From contig WGLP01000007.1 in the NCBI GenBank assembly GCA_016125505.1, positions 124,001 to 188,000 of the forward strand: a DNA stretch of 64,000 bases. The letters run 5' to 3'. The notes beneath the pieces were generated by a model that was not told the DNA's origin, did not search any database, and saw only the letters and a program-made list of their open reading frames with translations. Shown piece by piece: positions 18,417 through 26,849 of the stretch. How positions within the stretch are numbered: position 1 is the stretch's first letter; every line of letters begins with the position of its first letter. Origin of the DNA: Gammaproteobacteria bacterium (lineage in GTDB: Bacteria; Pseudomonadota; Gammaproteobacteria; UBA6429; Thiohalophilaceae). The translations under genes were made by a program, and so were the position numbers.

Positions 18417-18968
18417 TTGCAATTGAATCTATCCAAGGTAACAGACCGGGATGCCCCCGTGGGCCGTACCCTGTTCCTTCTCATTAGGTGCAGTAAGTTT
18501 CCCCTGTATTATCGAAAAGTCAGCGTGGTGCTGATGTGTGCCGCTGTATTGATGTGCACTAGCCTGGTGCATGCATCCGGGACATTACAACTCCACAGCG
18601 ATACCACACATGCCACGGCGGGATATTATCAGTTGACCTGGTCCTGGTCCGGCGCGCAGGATGATGTCATTTACTCTTTACGCGAATATTTTCCCGCAGC
18701 AAAAAATCATGAAGGTCGTGAAATTTATCATGGGCCGGACCTTGCCAGTGTCATCAGCGGTAAAACCAATGGCACTTATCGCTATATTGTGCACGCCCTC
18801 AGTGCGAGCGGTGAAAGGCTGGCCCAAAGCAATGCCATTCAGGTCAACGTGACGCATCACTCGCTGATGCGCGCCTGGTTAGTGTTTGCCCTTGGCGCAG
18901 TAGTGTTCATTACGATTCTTGCTGTGATTAAGCGTGAATCGGCAAAACTGAATCGAGGTGAAGAGTGA
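18417..18968 (+). CDS. Single-pass membrane protein with beta-sandwich-like domain
   Basis: Up to 183 residues. A signal sequence (VVLMCAAVLMCTSLVHA), then about 100 residues with fibronectin-III-like features (GYYQLTWSW, GTYRYIVHALSASGERLAQSN), then a C-terminal membrane helix (WLVFALGAVVFITILAVI) and a short charged tail. The start is uncertain: TTG 18417 gives the longest frame, GTG 18459, GTG 18525/18528 and ATG 18534 are alternatives. It overlaps the next start by 4 bases (GTGA), so it is the first gene of the operon. It could present a periplasmic domain to the symporter or act as a sensor; not known. Confidence 0.7.
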   Translation: MQLNLSKVTDRDAPVGRTLFLLIRCSKFPLYYRKVSVVLMCAAVLMCTSLVHASGTLQLHSDTTHATAGYYQLTWSWSGAQDDVIYSLREYFPAAKNHEGREIYHGPDLASVISGKTNGTYRYIVHALSASGERLAQSNAIQVNVTHHSLMRAWLVFALGAVVFITILAVIKRESAKLNRGEE

Positions 18969-20206
18969 CACTGCAGGTAAATCAGCAACGTCTTAAATCC
19001 GACATTGAAACACTTGCTGCGATTGGCCGCGAGCCAGACCATGGAATTTATCGCATGGCATTTTCACCCGGTGATGTGGCCGGCCGTGACTGGTTCAAGC
19101 AGCAACTCTCCGATGCCGGCCTGGAGATCTATGAAGATGGCGCAGCGAATATTCACGGACGTTTGGCCTGGGACGAGACAAAGGCGAGCGTCATGACCGG
19201 TTCACACCTCGATACGGTGCCGGGCGCCGGTCATCTAGATGGTGCCTTGGGCGTGCTGACCGGGCTCGAATGCCTGCGCCGGATCAAGGAAGCCAATATT
19301 CCCTTGCAGCGTCCGCTGGAAGTGGTGGCCTTCAGTGACGAGGAAGGGCGTTTCGGTGGCATGCTCGGATCGCAGGCGATTACCGGAAGATTAACCCCGG
19401 AGTCGATTCACAAGGCAATCGATCTTGATGGCATCCGTCTGACCGAGGCCATGCAGGCCTGCGGATATGATGCGATGGCGGCCTTGCATGCACGGCGGCA
19501 ACCCGACTCGATTCATGCCTATGTGGAATTGCACATTGAACAGGGACCGATCCTCGATCAAATGGGATTCAGTGTTGGTGTCGTCGATGCGATCGCCGGA
19601 TTATTCAAGTGGGACGTCAGTCTGATCGGCACACCCAATCACGCAGGTACCACGCCGATGCACATGCGTAATGACGCCTTTGCCGGTCTTGCGGAGTTTC
19701 ATACCCAGATACAACGCCTGCTGGATGAAAACGGCAGCGAGCGCAGCGTGGCGACGATAGGGCGCGTATCGCTTTTTCCGGGGGCGGCCAACGTGGTGCC
19801 GGGGCGCGTGGATTTTTCACTGGAGGTGCGCGATACCGAACAGCGCGTGCTCGATGAACTGCAGGGTGTCTGTCGACGAGCGCTGTCCGCCATTGCGCGT
19901 CGCCGCAATCTGATGTTCGAGTTCAAGGTGCTCAGTGAGATCGCGCCGGTGAAATGCAGCAATGGCCTGGTCGATCAGATCAAGGATGTCGCGGAGACCC
20001 TGAAGATCCCGAGCCTGCGCATGGCCAGTGGCGCGGCGCACGACGCACAGATGCTCGCCGGGATCACGCGGGCCGCCATGGTGTTTGTCCCGAGCAAGGA
20101 CGGGCGCAGTCATTCCGCGGCGGAGTGGACCGACATGCGCGATATCGAAAAAGGCGCCAACGTCCTGCTGAATACACTGGTTCGCCTGGCTGGAGAAGGT
20201 AAATGA
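18965..20206 (+). CDS. M20-family N-carbamoyl-amino-acid hydrolase / amidase
   Basis: 413 residues of the hydantoinase/carbamoylase branch of M20 metal hydrolases, starting at GTG 18965. Metal and catalytic motifs: TGSHLDTVPGAGHLDGALG (His and Asp ligands), FSDEEGRFGG (Glu pair) and LHIEQGPILD. This group contains N-carbamoyl-L-amino acid amidohydrolases, ureidopropionases and allantoate amidohydrolases, which cut a ureido group to ammonia, CO2 and an amine. No allantoin genes are nearby, so a carbamoyl amino acid is the more likely substrate. Overlaps both neighbours by 4 bases. Confidence 0.9.
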   Translation: MTLQVNQQRLKSDIETLAAIGREPDHGIYRMAFSPGDVAGRDWFKQQLSDAGLEIYEDGAANIHGRLAWDETKASVMTGSHLDTVPGAGHLDGALGVLTGLECLRRIKEANIPLQRPLEVVAFSDEEGRFGGMLGSQAITGRLTPESIHKAIDLDGIRLTEAMQACGYDAMAALHARRQPDSIHAYVELHIEQGPILDQMGFSVGVVDAIAGLFKWDVSLIGTPNHAGTTPMHMRNDAFAGLAEFHTQIQRLLDENGSERSVATIGRVSLFPGAANVVPGRVDFSLEVRDTEQRVLDELQGVCRRALSAIARRRNLMFEFKVLSEIAPVKCSNGLVDQIKDVAETLKIPSLRMASGAAHDAQMLAGITRAAMVFVPSKDGRSHSAAEWTDMRDIEKGANVLLNTLVRLAGEGK

Positions 20207-20988
20207 AAAACGAAAAACCCGAGGAGCTCGCAGATTTGCGCAAGACGGATCTCAAGGATCTGAATAAGGAATACCTGCATGTGGACCCGCTGCGCCAGGC
20301 ATACCGTACTTCCCTTATCGAAACGCCGGAAGTCGACCGGGCGCTGCTGACACACCATGTCGCCCTGTTGGTCATCGACCTGCAATATCTCGATGCCGCG
20401 CAAGGGCACGGTGTCTTCGCCGATGTCGCCCAGTCCGGCGTGCCAATCGAGGCGCAGGAGTATTACTTCAAGCGCCTGCATCATGTCGTGTTACCCAATG
20501 TGCGCCGCCTGCAGGATGGTTTTCGCGACTTGAAGCTGGAGGTAATCCATACCCGCATTCAGTCCCTGACCCGCGACGGGCGTGATCGCAGCGTAGGACA
20601 TCAGCGGTTGCGTCTGCATGCACCGCCCGGCTCGAAGGAAGCCGAATTCCTGCCGGAGGTGGCGCCGAAAGGCGATGAGATCGTCATCAATAAAACCGCC
20701 AGCGGTGTATTTAACGCGACCAATATCGAATACATCCTGCGCAATTTAAAGATCGACAGTCTGTATGTGTGCGGTGTGTATACCAATGAATGTGTCTCCA
20801 CGACGGTGCGCGATGCCTGTGACCGCGGGTTTCATACAACCTTGATTAACGATGCATGCGCCACGGTGACGCCGGAACTGCACAATGCCACCATCAGCAC
20901 GCTGCGTGATCGCTATGCTCGCGTGCTGAGCGCCGACGAAGTGCTCAAGGAAATCCGGGAGGCAGGAAAAAATGAATCACGTAAATAG
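20203..20988 (+). CDS. Isochorismatase-fold cysteine hydrolase (amidase)
   Basis: 261 residues, with an unusual charged N-terminal extension of about 50 residues before the isochorismatase-like fold. The catalytic triad is visible: Asp59 (VIDLQ), Lys164 (INKTASGVF) and Cys197 (YTNECVSTTVRDACD). Relatives hydrolyse amides such as N-carbamoylsarcosine, ureidoacrylate, biuret or nicotinamide. Next to the M20 amidase it would supply a second hydrolytic step, for example removal of a terminal amide or carbamate. Substrate is inference. Confidence 0.88.
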   Translation: MKNEKPEELADLRKTDLKDLNKEYLHVDPLRQAYRTSLIETPEVDRALLTHHVALLVIDLQYLDAAQGHGVFADVAQSGVPIEAQEYYFKRLHHVVLPNVRRLQDGFRDLKLEVIHTRIQSLTRDGRDRSVGHQRLRLHAPPGSKEAEFLPEVAPKGDEIVINKTASGVFNATNIEYILRNLKIDSLYVCGVYTNECVSTTVRDACDRGFHTTLINDACATVTPELHNATISTLRDRYARVLSADEVLKEIREAGKNESRK

Positions 20989-22405
20989 CGCGATCCTCGA
21001 TGCAGATACCGGCTGGTTGATCCTCGCCTGTTTCAGCGTGCTCTGGGTCGTGCTGGGATGGTACTGGGGCCGCAAGGCCACGGTGCTGGATGAGTATATG
21101 TTGGCAGGGCGCCGCATCGGCCTGGCTCTGGGGGTGGCCACCGCCATGGCGACCTGGGTGACCAGTAACACCACCATGACCGCACCACAGCTGACTTTAC
21201 AACTCGGTGTGTGGGGCATGCTCGGCTATTCGCTGGGTTCAGTAGGCCTGATGCTGTTTGCGCCATTGACGAAACGTATCAAACAACTCCTGCCCAATGG
21301 CTATACCAGTGGTGACTTCATTCGTCTGCGTTATGGTAATGGTGCCTGGCGTGTCTTTCTGTTGATCTCGCTGGTGTATGCCGTCGGCTGGTTGATCAGC
21401 CTGGGCATGGCCGGCGGGGTATTGATCAATGCCCTGACCGGTATCGACTATCAGCTCGGTATGACCGTGATTATCACCATTTGCGTGCTGTATACCCTGC
21501 TCGGGGGGCTGCGTGCAGTGATTGGCACCGACTTTATCCAGTCCTTGTTGATCATCGTCGGCGTGGTGGCGCTGGCAATCCTGACCGTGAACAAGGTGGG
21601 TTTCACACGTATGCACGATACCTTGCTGCAGCAGCGGCCGGAGTTGCTGGACCTGCTGATGCCGGCCTCCATCATGTTTCTGTTTAACAATCTGTTATTC
21701 GGGATTGGCGAGATCTTTCATTCCAATGTCTGGTGGTCGCGTGCGTTTGCGTTTCGCAAGGATGTCGGACATAAGGCGTATTTCATTGCCGGTATCTTCT
21801 GGGTGCCGATTCCGATTGTCGCCGGCTTCATCGCCATGGCGGCGCCCAGCCTCCATCTGAACATACCGGCAGCGGACATGGTGGGACCCATGGTGGCGGC
21901 GAACCTGCTCGGGATTACCGGCGCGGTGCTCGTGTTTATTGTCGTCTTCGCGGCCCTGGCATCCAGTCTGGATTCGCTGCTGGCGGCGACCGGCGATCTG
22001 ATCCTGCAGGATATTTACAAGGGACACATCAAAAAAGACGCTACGGATGAACACCTGCAGCGCATGGCCAAGCGGGTGATCCTCAGCCTGGGGCTGGTTA
22101 CCTGGCTGTTCTGTTTGCCGCGTCTGGCAACGCTTGCCAGTCTGCTGCAATTTCTCGGCGCGTTCGTGGCAAGCACGATCTGGCCCATCATCGCCGGCCT
22201 GTTCTGGTCGCGCGCCACGGGTAAGGGCGCGATAGCCGCCATGATCGGCGGTACGACTATCGGGCTGGTTGCGTATGTTGTCGTCGGCTTCTATGTGGCG
22301 GCCTTGTTGTCCGCCGCCGTGTCCATGGTGATCACCTTGTTGTTCGTCAAGCTTTCCAACGAGCAATTCGACTGGTCCTTACTTAACGAGCAGAGGTCGG
22401 GATGA
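20972..22405 (+). CDS. Sodium/solute symporter (SSS family)
   Basis: 477 residues with about 13 membrane helices, of the SSS family that includes proline, pantothenate and urea transporters. The N-terminus has GRKATVLDEYMLAGRRIG and the core MATWVTSNTTMTAPQ. ATG 20972 has a purine-rich GGGAGGC upstream and overlaps the hydrolase gene by 17 bases. It would take up the compound acted on by the operon. It overlaps the 40-residue membrane peptide by 4 bases. Confidence 0.93.
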   Translation: MNHVNSAILDADTGWLILACFSVLWVVLGWYWGRKATVLDEYMLAGRRIGLALGVATAMATWVTSNTTMTAPQLTLQLGVWGMLGYSLGSVGLMLFAPLTKRIKQLLPNGYTSGDFIRLRYGNGAWRVFLLISLVYAVGWLISLGMAGGVLINALTGIDYQLGMTVIITICVLYTLLGGLRAVIGTDFIQSLLIIVGVVALAILTVNKVGFTRMHDTLLQQRPELLDLLMPASIMFLFNNLLFGIGEIFHSNVWWSRAFAFRKDVGHKAYFIAGIFWVPIPIVAGFIAMAAPSLHLNIPAADMVGPMVAANLLGITGAVLVFIVVFAALASSLDSLLAATGDLILQDIYKGHIKKDATDEHLQRMAKRVILSLGLVTWLFCLPRLATLASLLQFLGAFVASTIWPIIAGLFWSRATGKGAIAAMIGGTTIGLVAYVVVGFYVAALLSAAVSMVITLLFVKLSNEQFDWSLLNEQRSG

Positions 22406-22524
22406 CAGCCTCAGTACAGTTTCTTGCTATTCTAATTCTTGCAGCCATTGTGATGGCGGCTGTGTCTCCTATTGTTTTACTTACACTGTGGGTCAAAGAC
22501 TGGATCAAGGGGCAGATATGGTAA
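22402..22524 (+). CDS. 40-residue membrane peptide
   Basis: Small frame from ATG 22402 (ATGA overlap with the symporter stop) to TAA 22522-22524, which itself overlaps the ATG of the next gene. It encodes a single hydrophobic helix (VQFLAILILAAIVMAAVSPI) followed by LLTLWVKDWIKGQIW, rich in tryptophan and lysine. The overlaps on both sides and the well-formed transmembrane segment argue that it is real. A small subunit of the symporter is the natural guess, by analogy with small subunits of other sodium symporters. Confidence 0.72.
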   Translation: MTASVQFLAILILAAIVMAAVSPIVLLTLWVKDWIKGQIW

Positions 22525-23570
22525 AGCAACGACAACTGGAAAAACTCAAGCAGCGGGTCGAGCCGGAAAACTGGACTGACGGCATCGAAATGCCATTGGC
22601 TCTCATGGGGGCGTGTCATGAAGACCCGGCGATATTGGCGAGCCTGGCGTTTCGTTCGATCATTTCCGCCAAACAGTTTAGCCGTGAACAAATCGTGCAA
22701 TTGTGTCGGCTGGCGGCGAAGTTTGAGGCATCGCAAAATGCAGGGTACTTCCCGCTCACGGGACGCATTCTTATCAGTGCGTTTTACGAGCCCAGTACGC
22801 GTACGCGTCTCTCCTTTGAAAGCGTCTGGCAACGCCTGGGTGGCGACATCATTTCCATCACCGATCCCTCGACGACGGGTATTGCGAAGGGCGAGTCTTA
22901 TCATGATGTCGCGGAAATGATGAATCATTACGGCGATGTTGTGGTGCTGCGTGACAGCAATGAAGACGCCATCTATGAAATGCACGATGCCCTGCGTATA
23001 CCGATCGTCAACGCGGGCAACGGCATCGACGAGCATCCAACGCAGGCACTGGCGGATGTCTACGCCATTTTTAAATGGCAACCGGCACTGATGGTCGGCG
23101 GTGTTGACCCCAAGGACAGGATCACGATTGGCATCATCGGCGTGCCGGGACGTATGCGCACGGTGCGCAGTCTGCTGACCCTGTTGTCGCGGTTTTCAGG
23201 ATCGATTAACGAAGTCATCATCGTTAGTAATACGGACGAAGTCTTCTCCGAAGGGCAGCGCGAGGAGCTGGAGAAGGACGGGCTGCGCCTGCGGGTTACC
23301 ACGGAACTGAACAAGGCACTGCCGAACATGGACATCGTGTATATCAACGCGATTGCCTGGGTCGGTGATAGCTATGAGGAACTGGGTACCGAATACGCGC
23401 TGACGACCAAATCCCCGCTGAAAAAGAACGCCATCATCCTGCACCCGCTGGCGCGAGGGGACGAACTCGATACCGGGCTCGATAGCACACCGCATAACTG
23501 GTATTTCGCGCAGGCGCGAGGGGCGGTGTATATGCGGATGGCGTTGCTCAGTACGTTAATGCGCTTTTAA
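22518..23570 (+). CDS. Aspartate-carbamoyltransferase-like enzyme, acceptor probably not aspartate
   Basis: 350 residues. The carbamoyl-phosphate site is intact: STRTR at 93-97, KGES near 124-127, an arginine in VVVLRD, and EHPTQALAD at 172-180. The C-terminus (HPLARGDELDTGLDSTPHNWYFAQARGAVYMR) closely follows E. coli PyrB. The PyrB loop bearing Arg229 and Gln231 (TRVQKER), which binds the aspartate carboxylate, is replaced here by INAIAWVGDS, and HPLPR is HPLAR. Thus it is likely an active carbamoyltransferase with a different amino acceptor. Start ATG 22518 overlaps the small peptide gene. A misannotated housekeeping pyrB is possible but disfavoured by the operon context. Confidence 0.88.
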   Translation: MVKQRQLEKLKQRVEPENWTDGIEMPLALMGACHEDPAILASLAFRSIISAKQFSREQIVQLCRLAAKFEASQNAGYFPLTGRILISAFYEPSTRTRLSFESVWQRLGGDIISITDPSTTGIAKGESYHDVAEMMNHYGDVVVLRDSNEDAIYEMHDALRIPIVNAGNGIDEHPTQALADVYAIFKWQPALMVGGVDPKDRITIGIIGVPGRMRTVRSLLTLLSRFSGSINEVIIVSNTDEVFSEGQREELEKDGLRLRVTTELNKALPNMDIVYINAIAWVGDSYEELGTEYALTTKSPLKKNAIILHPLARGDELDTGLDSTPHNWYFAQARGAVYMRMALLSTLMRF

Positions 23571-23617
23571 CGGCCTGTTTAACTCTTGAATATTTATATT
23601 AAGGTGTAAAGTTAATT

Positions 23618-25630
23618 ATGTGTGGTATTGCCGGTATTTTTCATCGCGAACAGGACAGGCCCGTCGACCCGCAGTTGCTGGTCAACATGGCGGCGATTCA
23701 GTATCACCGCGGCCCGGACGGGTTTGGGTATAAAACCGTGGCGGACCGCGGGGTGGGCTTCAGCCATGCGCGTCTGTCGATCATTGACCTCAATGAAAAC
23801 CGCGCACGCCAGCCATTCATGTCCGCGGATAATAATCTGCTGCTTGCGCACAACGGCGAATTCTATGATTACAAACGCCTGCGCGCGGATCTGACTTCGC
23901 GCGGTGCGCGCTTTCAGACCAAGAGTGATTCTGAACTGATCCTGCACCTGTATCCCCGCCTGGGTCTGGAGGGGATGTTGCCGCACCTGCGCGGTGAGTT
24001 TGCCTTCGCGCTTTACGATAAACCGCGGGATCGTCTGATCCTGGTGCGTGACCGTTTCGGTATCAAGCCGCTCTACTGGACACAAGCGGATGATGCCATT
24101 GTGTTTGGTTCCGAGCTCAAGGTAATTTTCGCGCATCCGGGGGTGAAGCGCAGCTTTAATCCGCAAGGGCTGTATCATCAGTTAATGCAAACCATCGTAC
24201 CCGGCACCACGGCCTTTGACGGCATCCATCAAATCAAACCCGGACACTGTCTCATCATCGAACGCAAGCATGGTCAGTTTCATATCCGCGACGAGAAATA
24301 CTGGGACATGGATTTTCCGCTGGCCAGCGAGCGCCCGGAACAATACGTGGAAGCGGAATACATCGAGGGTGTGCGCGAGAAGCTGATGCATGCGGTGCAG
24401 CTGCGTCTGGAGGCGGACGTGCCCGTGGCCTGTTATTTGTCTGGTGGCATTGATTCCTGTTCGATCCTGGGGTTGTCCGCCGCCAGCCAGCAGTCCGCCG
24501 TCAAGGCCTTTACCATCGGATTCGATGACGCGGATTACGATGAAACCGCCATCGCGAAAGAGATGGCACAGGCGACGCAGGCAGATCAGGACATCATGAT
24601 GCTGCAGGCGGATCATTTATACGACAACTTCGTTGAAACCCTGTGGCATACCGAACGTACGATCTATAACACCCTTGGCGTGGCCAAGTTCCTGATGAGC
24701 AAACACGTGAATGCAGCCGGTTATAAAGTGGTTGTCACCGGTGAAGGTTCGGATGAATTGTTTGCCGGCTATCCGGCGTTTCGGCGCGATATGTTTTTGC
24801 ACGGGCTGGACAGTCTGTCCGCGGCAGAGCGGGCAAGTTGGGAGCAGATGCTGGCGGAAAACAACAAACTGTTTAAAGGGGCGATGTTGGCGGAAGACGA
24901 GATCGATGACCCGGCACTGACCCAGCGCGTCGGTTTTACCCCAAGCTGTTTGCAGCCCTGGCTGGCCAGTGCCCGGCACGCACCCGGTTTGATGCACGCG
25001 GAGATGCGTGCCGCCGTTGCCGGTTATCAACCGGGACAGGCGATTGCGGCACAACTGGATGCCGATATGCTGCGTGATCGGCATCCGCTTGATCGCGCGC
25101 AATATGTCTGGATTAAAACCATGTTGGAAGGTCAGATCCTGACCTGGGGTGGCGACCGTGTGGATATGGCGAATTCCATGGAGGCGCGGCCGGCATTCCT
25201 GGATCACCACCTGGCCGAATATGCCTGCACCATACCGCCCTCCATGCGCATCAAGGGGCGCACGGAAAAATACGTCCTGCGTGAGGCCATGAAAGGTCTG
25301 TTACCCACCGTGTTGTATGAACGGGAAAAGTTTGCCTTTATGGCGCCGCCCGCGCATACCGACCCGAAAAAATGGGCGGCGCTGAAAGCCCTGGCAGACC
25401 AGTATTTATCCCCCGGGGCGATTGCCGAAGCCGGCCTGCTCGATGCATCCGGGGTAAAGGCCCTGTTTGCCCTCCATGAAGCACAGGACACCACGCCCTC
25501 GACCCAGGTCCAGCTCGATGCGGTCATTAACCACATGTTGGGTGTGCAGATTCTGCACGCCCATTTTGTCGCGCCAGATGTTCCCGCTCAGGCACAGGCG
25601 CGAGCGCAGGCATTGGGATGGGCGGTTTAG
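23618..25630 (+). CDS. Asparagine-synthetase-like glutamine amidotransferase
   Basis: 670 residues. Met-Cys-Gly-Ile start gives the Ntn glutaminase nucleophile Cys2 (CGIAGIFHR), with RGPDGFG and NGEFYDYKRLR of the class II amidotransferase domain. The synthetase domain has the PP-loop SGGIDSCSILG and TGEGSDELFAGYPAFRRD. It activates a carboxylate with ATP and amidates it using glutamine nitrogen. AsnB relatives of this type do not always make asparagine: one forms the C-terminal amide of the osmolyte NAGGN. Lies 47 bases after the carbamoyltransferase; last gene of the operon. Confidence 0.9.
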   Translation: MCGIAGIFHREQDRPVDPQLLVNMAAIQYHRGPDGFGYKTVADRGVGFSHARLSIIDLNENRARQPFMSADNNLLLAHNGEFYDYKRLRADLTSRGARFQTKSDSELILHLYPRLGLEGMLPHLRGEFAFALYDKPRDRLILVRDRFGIKPLYWTQADDAIVFGSELKVIFAHPGVKRSFNPQGLYHQLMQTIVPGTTAFDGIHQIKPGHCLIIERKHGQFHIRDEKYWDMDFPLASERPEQYVEAEYIEGVREKLMHAVQLRLEADVPVACYLSGGIDSCSILGLSAASQQSAVKAFTIGFDDADYDETAIAKEMAQATQADQDIMMLQADHLYDNFVETLWHTERTIYNTLGVAKFLMSKHVNAAGYKVVVTGEGSDELFAGYPAFRRDMFLHGLDSLSAAERASWEQMLAENNKLFKGAMLAEDEIDDPALTQRVGFTPSCLQPWLASARHAPGLMHAEMRAAVAGYQPGQAIAAQLDADMLRDRHPLDRAQYVWIKTMLEGQILTWGGDRVDMANSMEARPAFLDHHLAEYACTIPPSMRIKGRTEKYVLREAMKGLLPTVLYEREKFAFMAPPAHTDPKKWAALKALADQYLSPGAIAEAGLLDASGVKALFALHEAQDTTPSTQVQLDAVINHMLGVQILHAHFVAPDVPAQAQARAQALGWAV

Positions 25631-25656
25631 TAATTCAGTATTTCATGAATTACTAA
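25627..25656 (+). terminator. Inverted repeat at the end of the amidotransferase gene
   Basis: Arms of 11 bases (TTAGTAATTCA and its complement) around an 8-base loop, overlapping the TAG stop. No T-run follows, so terminator function is uncertain. The half-site TTAGTAATT also occurs in the palindrome at 50957-50986, so it might instead bind a regulator. Confidence 0.4.
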
Positions 25657-25874
25657 TTAACTATGAACAAAGTATCCCCTCGCGACTATTAATAACGTGG
25701 TCTTACTGCCGATATAGTGACAGGTGGATTGCACTTATTTGAGTGCGCATTTGATATACTTTGGTTTTTGTTGTGGGAATAAAGTACGTCGTTACCCGTC
25801 TATTTGTTTGATTGGGACATGCATGTAAGGTGTCCATATCGGGTAAGGCTCATCATCTCATCGCGTGGAGTACC
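25657..25874. other. Upstream region of the PstS-like gene
   Basis: 218 AT-rich bases with no gene. It should hold the promoter of the binding-protein gene; the sequence TTGATATACTTTGG near 25753 is a possible promoter element, but I cannot assign it firmly. Confidence 0.35.
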
Positions 25875-26783
25875 ATGCCAATGTTTAAACTATTTGCACT
25901 AGGCGGGCTGGCTGGCCTGCTTTCCATAGCTTCAGTTTCACAAGCTGCCGAAAAGGATATGGTGTGGGCGGGTTGTGGTATCACCAAGAAGGCCTTCATG
26001 GCGGAACTGGCCAAGGCATACGAAAAGAAGACCGGTATCAAGGTCGCACTGAACGGTGGCGGCGCCACTAAAGGGATCCGTGATGCGGCGGACGGTAAAA
26101 TCGATATTGGTGGCGCCTGCCGGCCTGTGATCGATGGCGAAGCGGAAGAACGCAATGCCTATCAGGTTCCCGTGGCCTGGGACGCGCTGGCCGTGATCGC
26201 GAATCCGCAAAACCCCGTGCAATCCATCACGACGCAACAGTTACGCGATATTTATCTGGGCAAGATTAAAAACTGGTCTGAACTCGGCGGACCCAATGCA
26301 CCGATCGAATTGTATGTGCGCCGCGGCAAGATCTCGGGTGTCGGTCGCACGCTGCGCGCGCTGGTGTTTGCCAATTACGACCAGGAGTTCCCCGGTGCCA
26401 AATTTGTGGTGAAATCCACGGGTCCGCTGGAAAAGGCCATTGAGGAAAATCCCCTGGCGATTGGAACAACGGGGATTGCGAGTGCCAAGCGACGCAAGGT
26501 CAAGATTCTGGCATTGAATGGCAAGGAGCCCAGCTACGAAAATATCAAGAACGGCAGTTATCTACTCTATCGTCCCTTGTATCTGGTGACCAAGGGTAAT
26601 AGTGCGGATCAGAAGGTCAAGGATTTCATCACCTTTGCCCTGTCACGCGAAGGCCGCGACGTGATTCGTCGCGCGGGTTCTGTACCGTATGCCGATGCCA
26701 TCGGTCTGGTGATGAAACAGGTGGAACAGTACGACAGCGCAACGGACAGGGGTCTGTTCAATACCGTTGCGGATACAAAATAA
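25875..26783 (+). CDS. PstS-like periplasmic substrate-binding protein
   Basis: About 302 residues from ATG 25875, which has GGAG five bases upstream and gives a good signal peptide (FKLFALGGLAGLLSIASVSQA). The mature part is a type II solute-binding fold of the phosphate-binding class: NGGGATKGIRDAADGKIDIGGACRP, then VAWDALAVIANP and LRDIYLGKIKNWSELGG, hallmarks of PstS-like proteins. No permease or ATPase genes are adjacent, so it may be an orphan sensor or serve a distant transporter. The open frame extends further upstream but without signal-peptide logic. Confidence 0.85.
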   Translation: MPMFKLFALGGLAGLLSIASVSQAAEKDMVWAGCGITKKAFMAELAKAYEKKTGIKVALNGGGATKGIRDAADGKIDIGGACRPVIDGEAEERNAYQVPVAWDALAVIANPQNPVQSITTQQLRDIYLGKIKNWSELGGPNAPIELYVRRGKISGVGRTLRALVFANYDQEFPGAKFVVKSTGPLEKAIEENPLAIGTTGIASAKRRKVKILALNGKEPSYENIKNGSYLLYRPLYLVTKGNSADQKVKDFITFALSREGRDVIRRAGSVPYADAIGLVMKQVEQYDSATDRGLFNTVADTK

Positions 26784-26800
26784 TATACGTACCAGAATAT

Positions 26801-26832
26801 AAAAAGCCGGGTTAATACCCGGCTTTTTTTTT
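26801..26832. terminator. Bidirectional terminator
   Basis: A-run, GCCGGGT/ACCCGGC hairpin with a short AT loop, then T-run. It lies between the convergent ends of the PstS-like gene and the dnr-like gene and can serve both strands. Confidence 0.93.
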
Positions 26833-26849
26833 GCAAATCCGGATGAGGC

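Noticed and set aside
18965..20988. Allantoin or pyrimidine catabolism operon
   Set aside because: The two hydrolases would fit, but allantoinase, dihydropyrimidinase or rut genes are absent, and a biosynthetic carbamoyltransferase and amidotransferase are in the same operon.
23618..25630. NAGGN osmolyte gene cluster
   Set aside because: An AsnB-like amidotransferase is present, but there is no acetyltransferase/ATP-grasp partner; a carbamoyltransferase takes the place of the N-capping enzyme.
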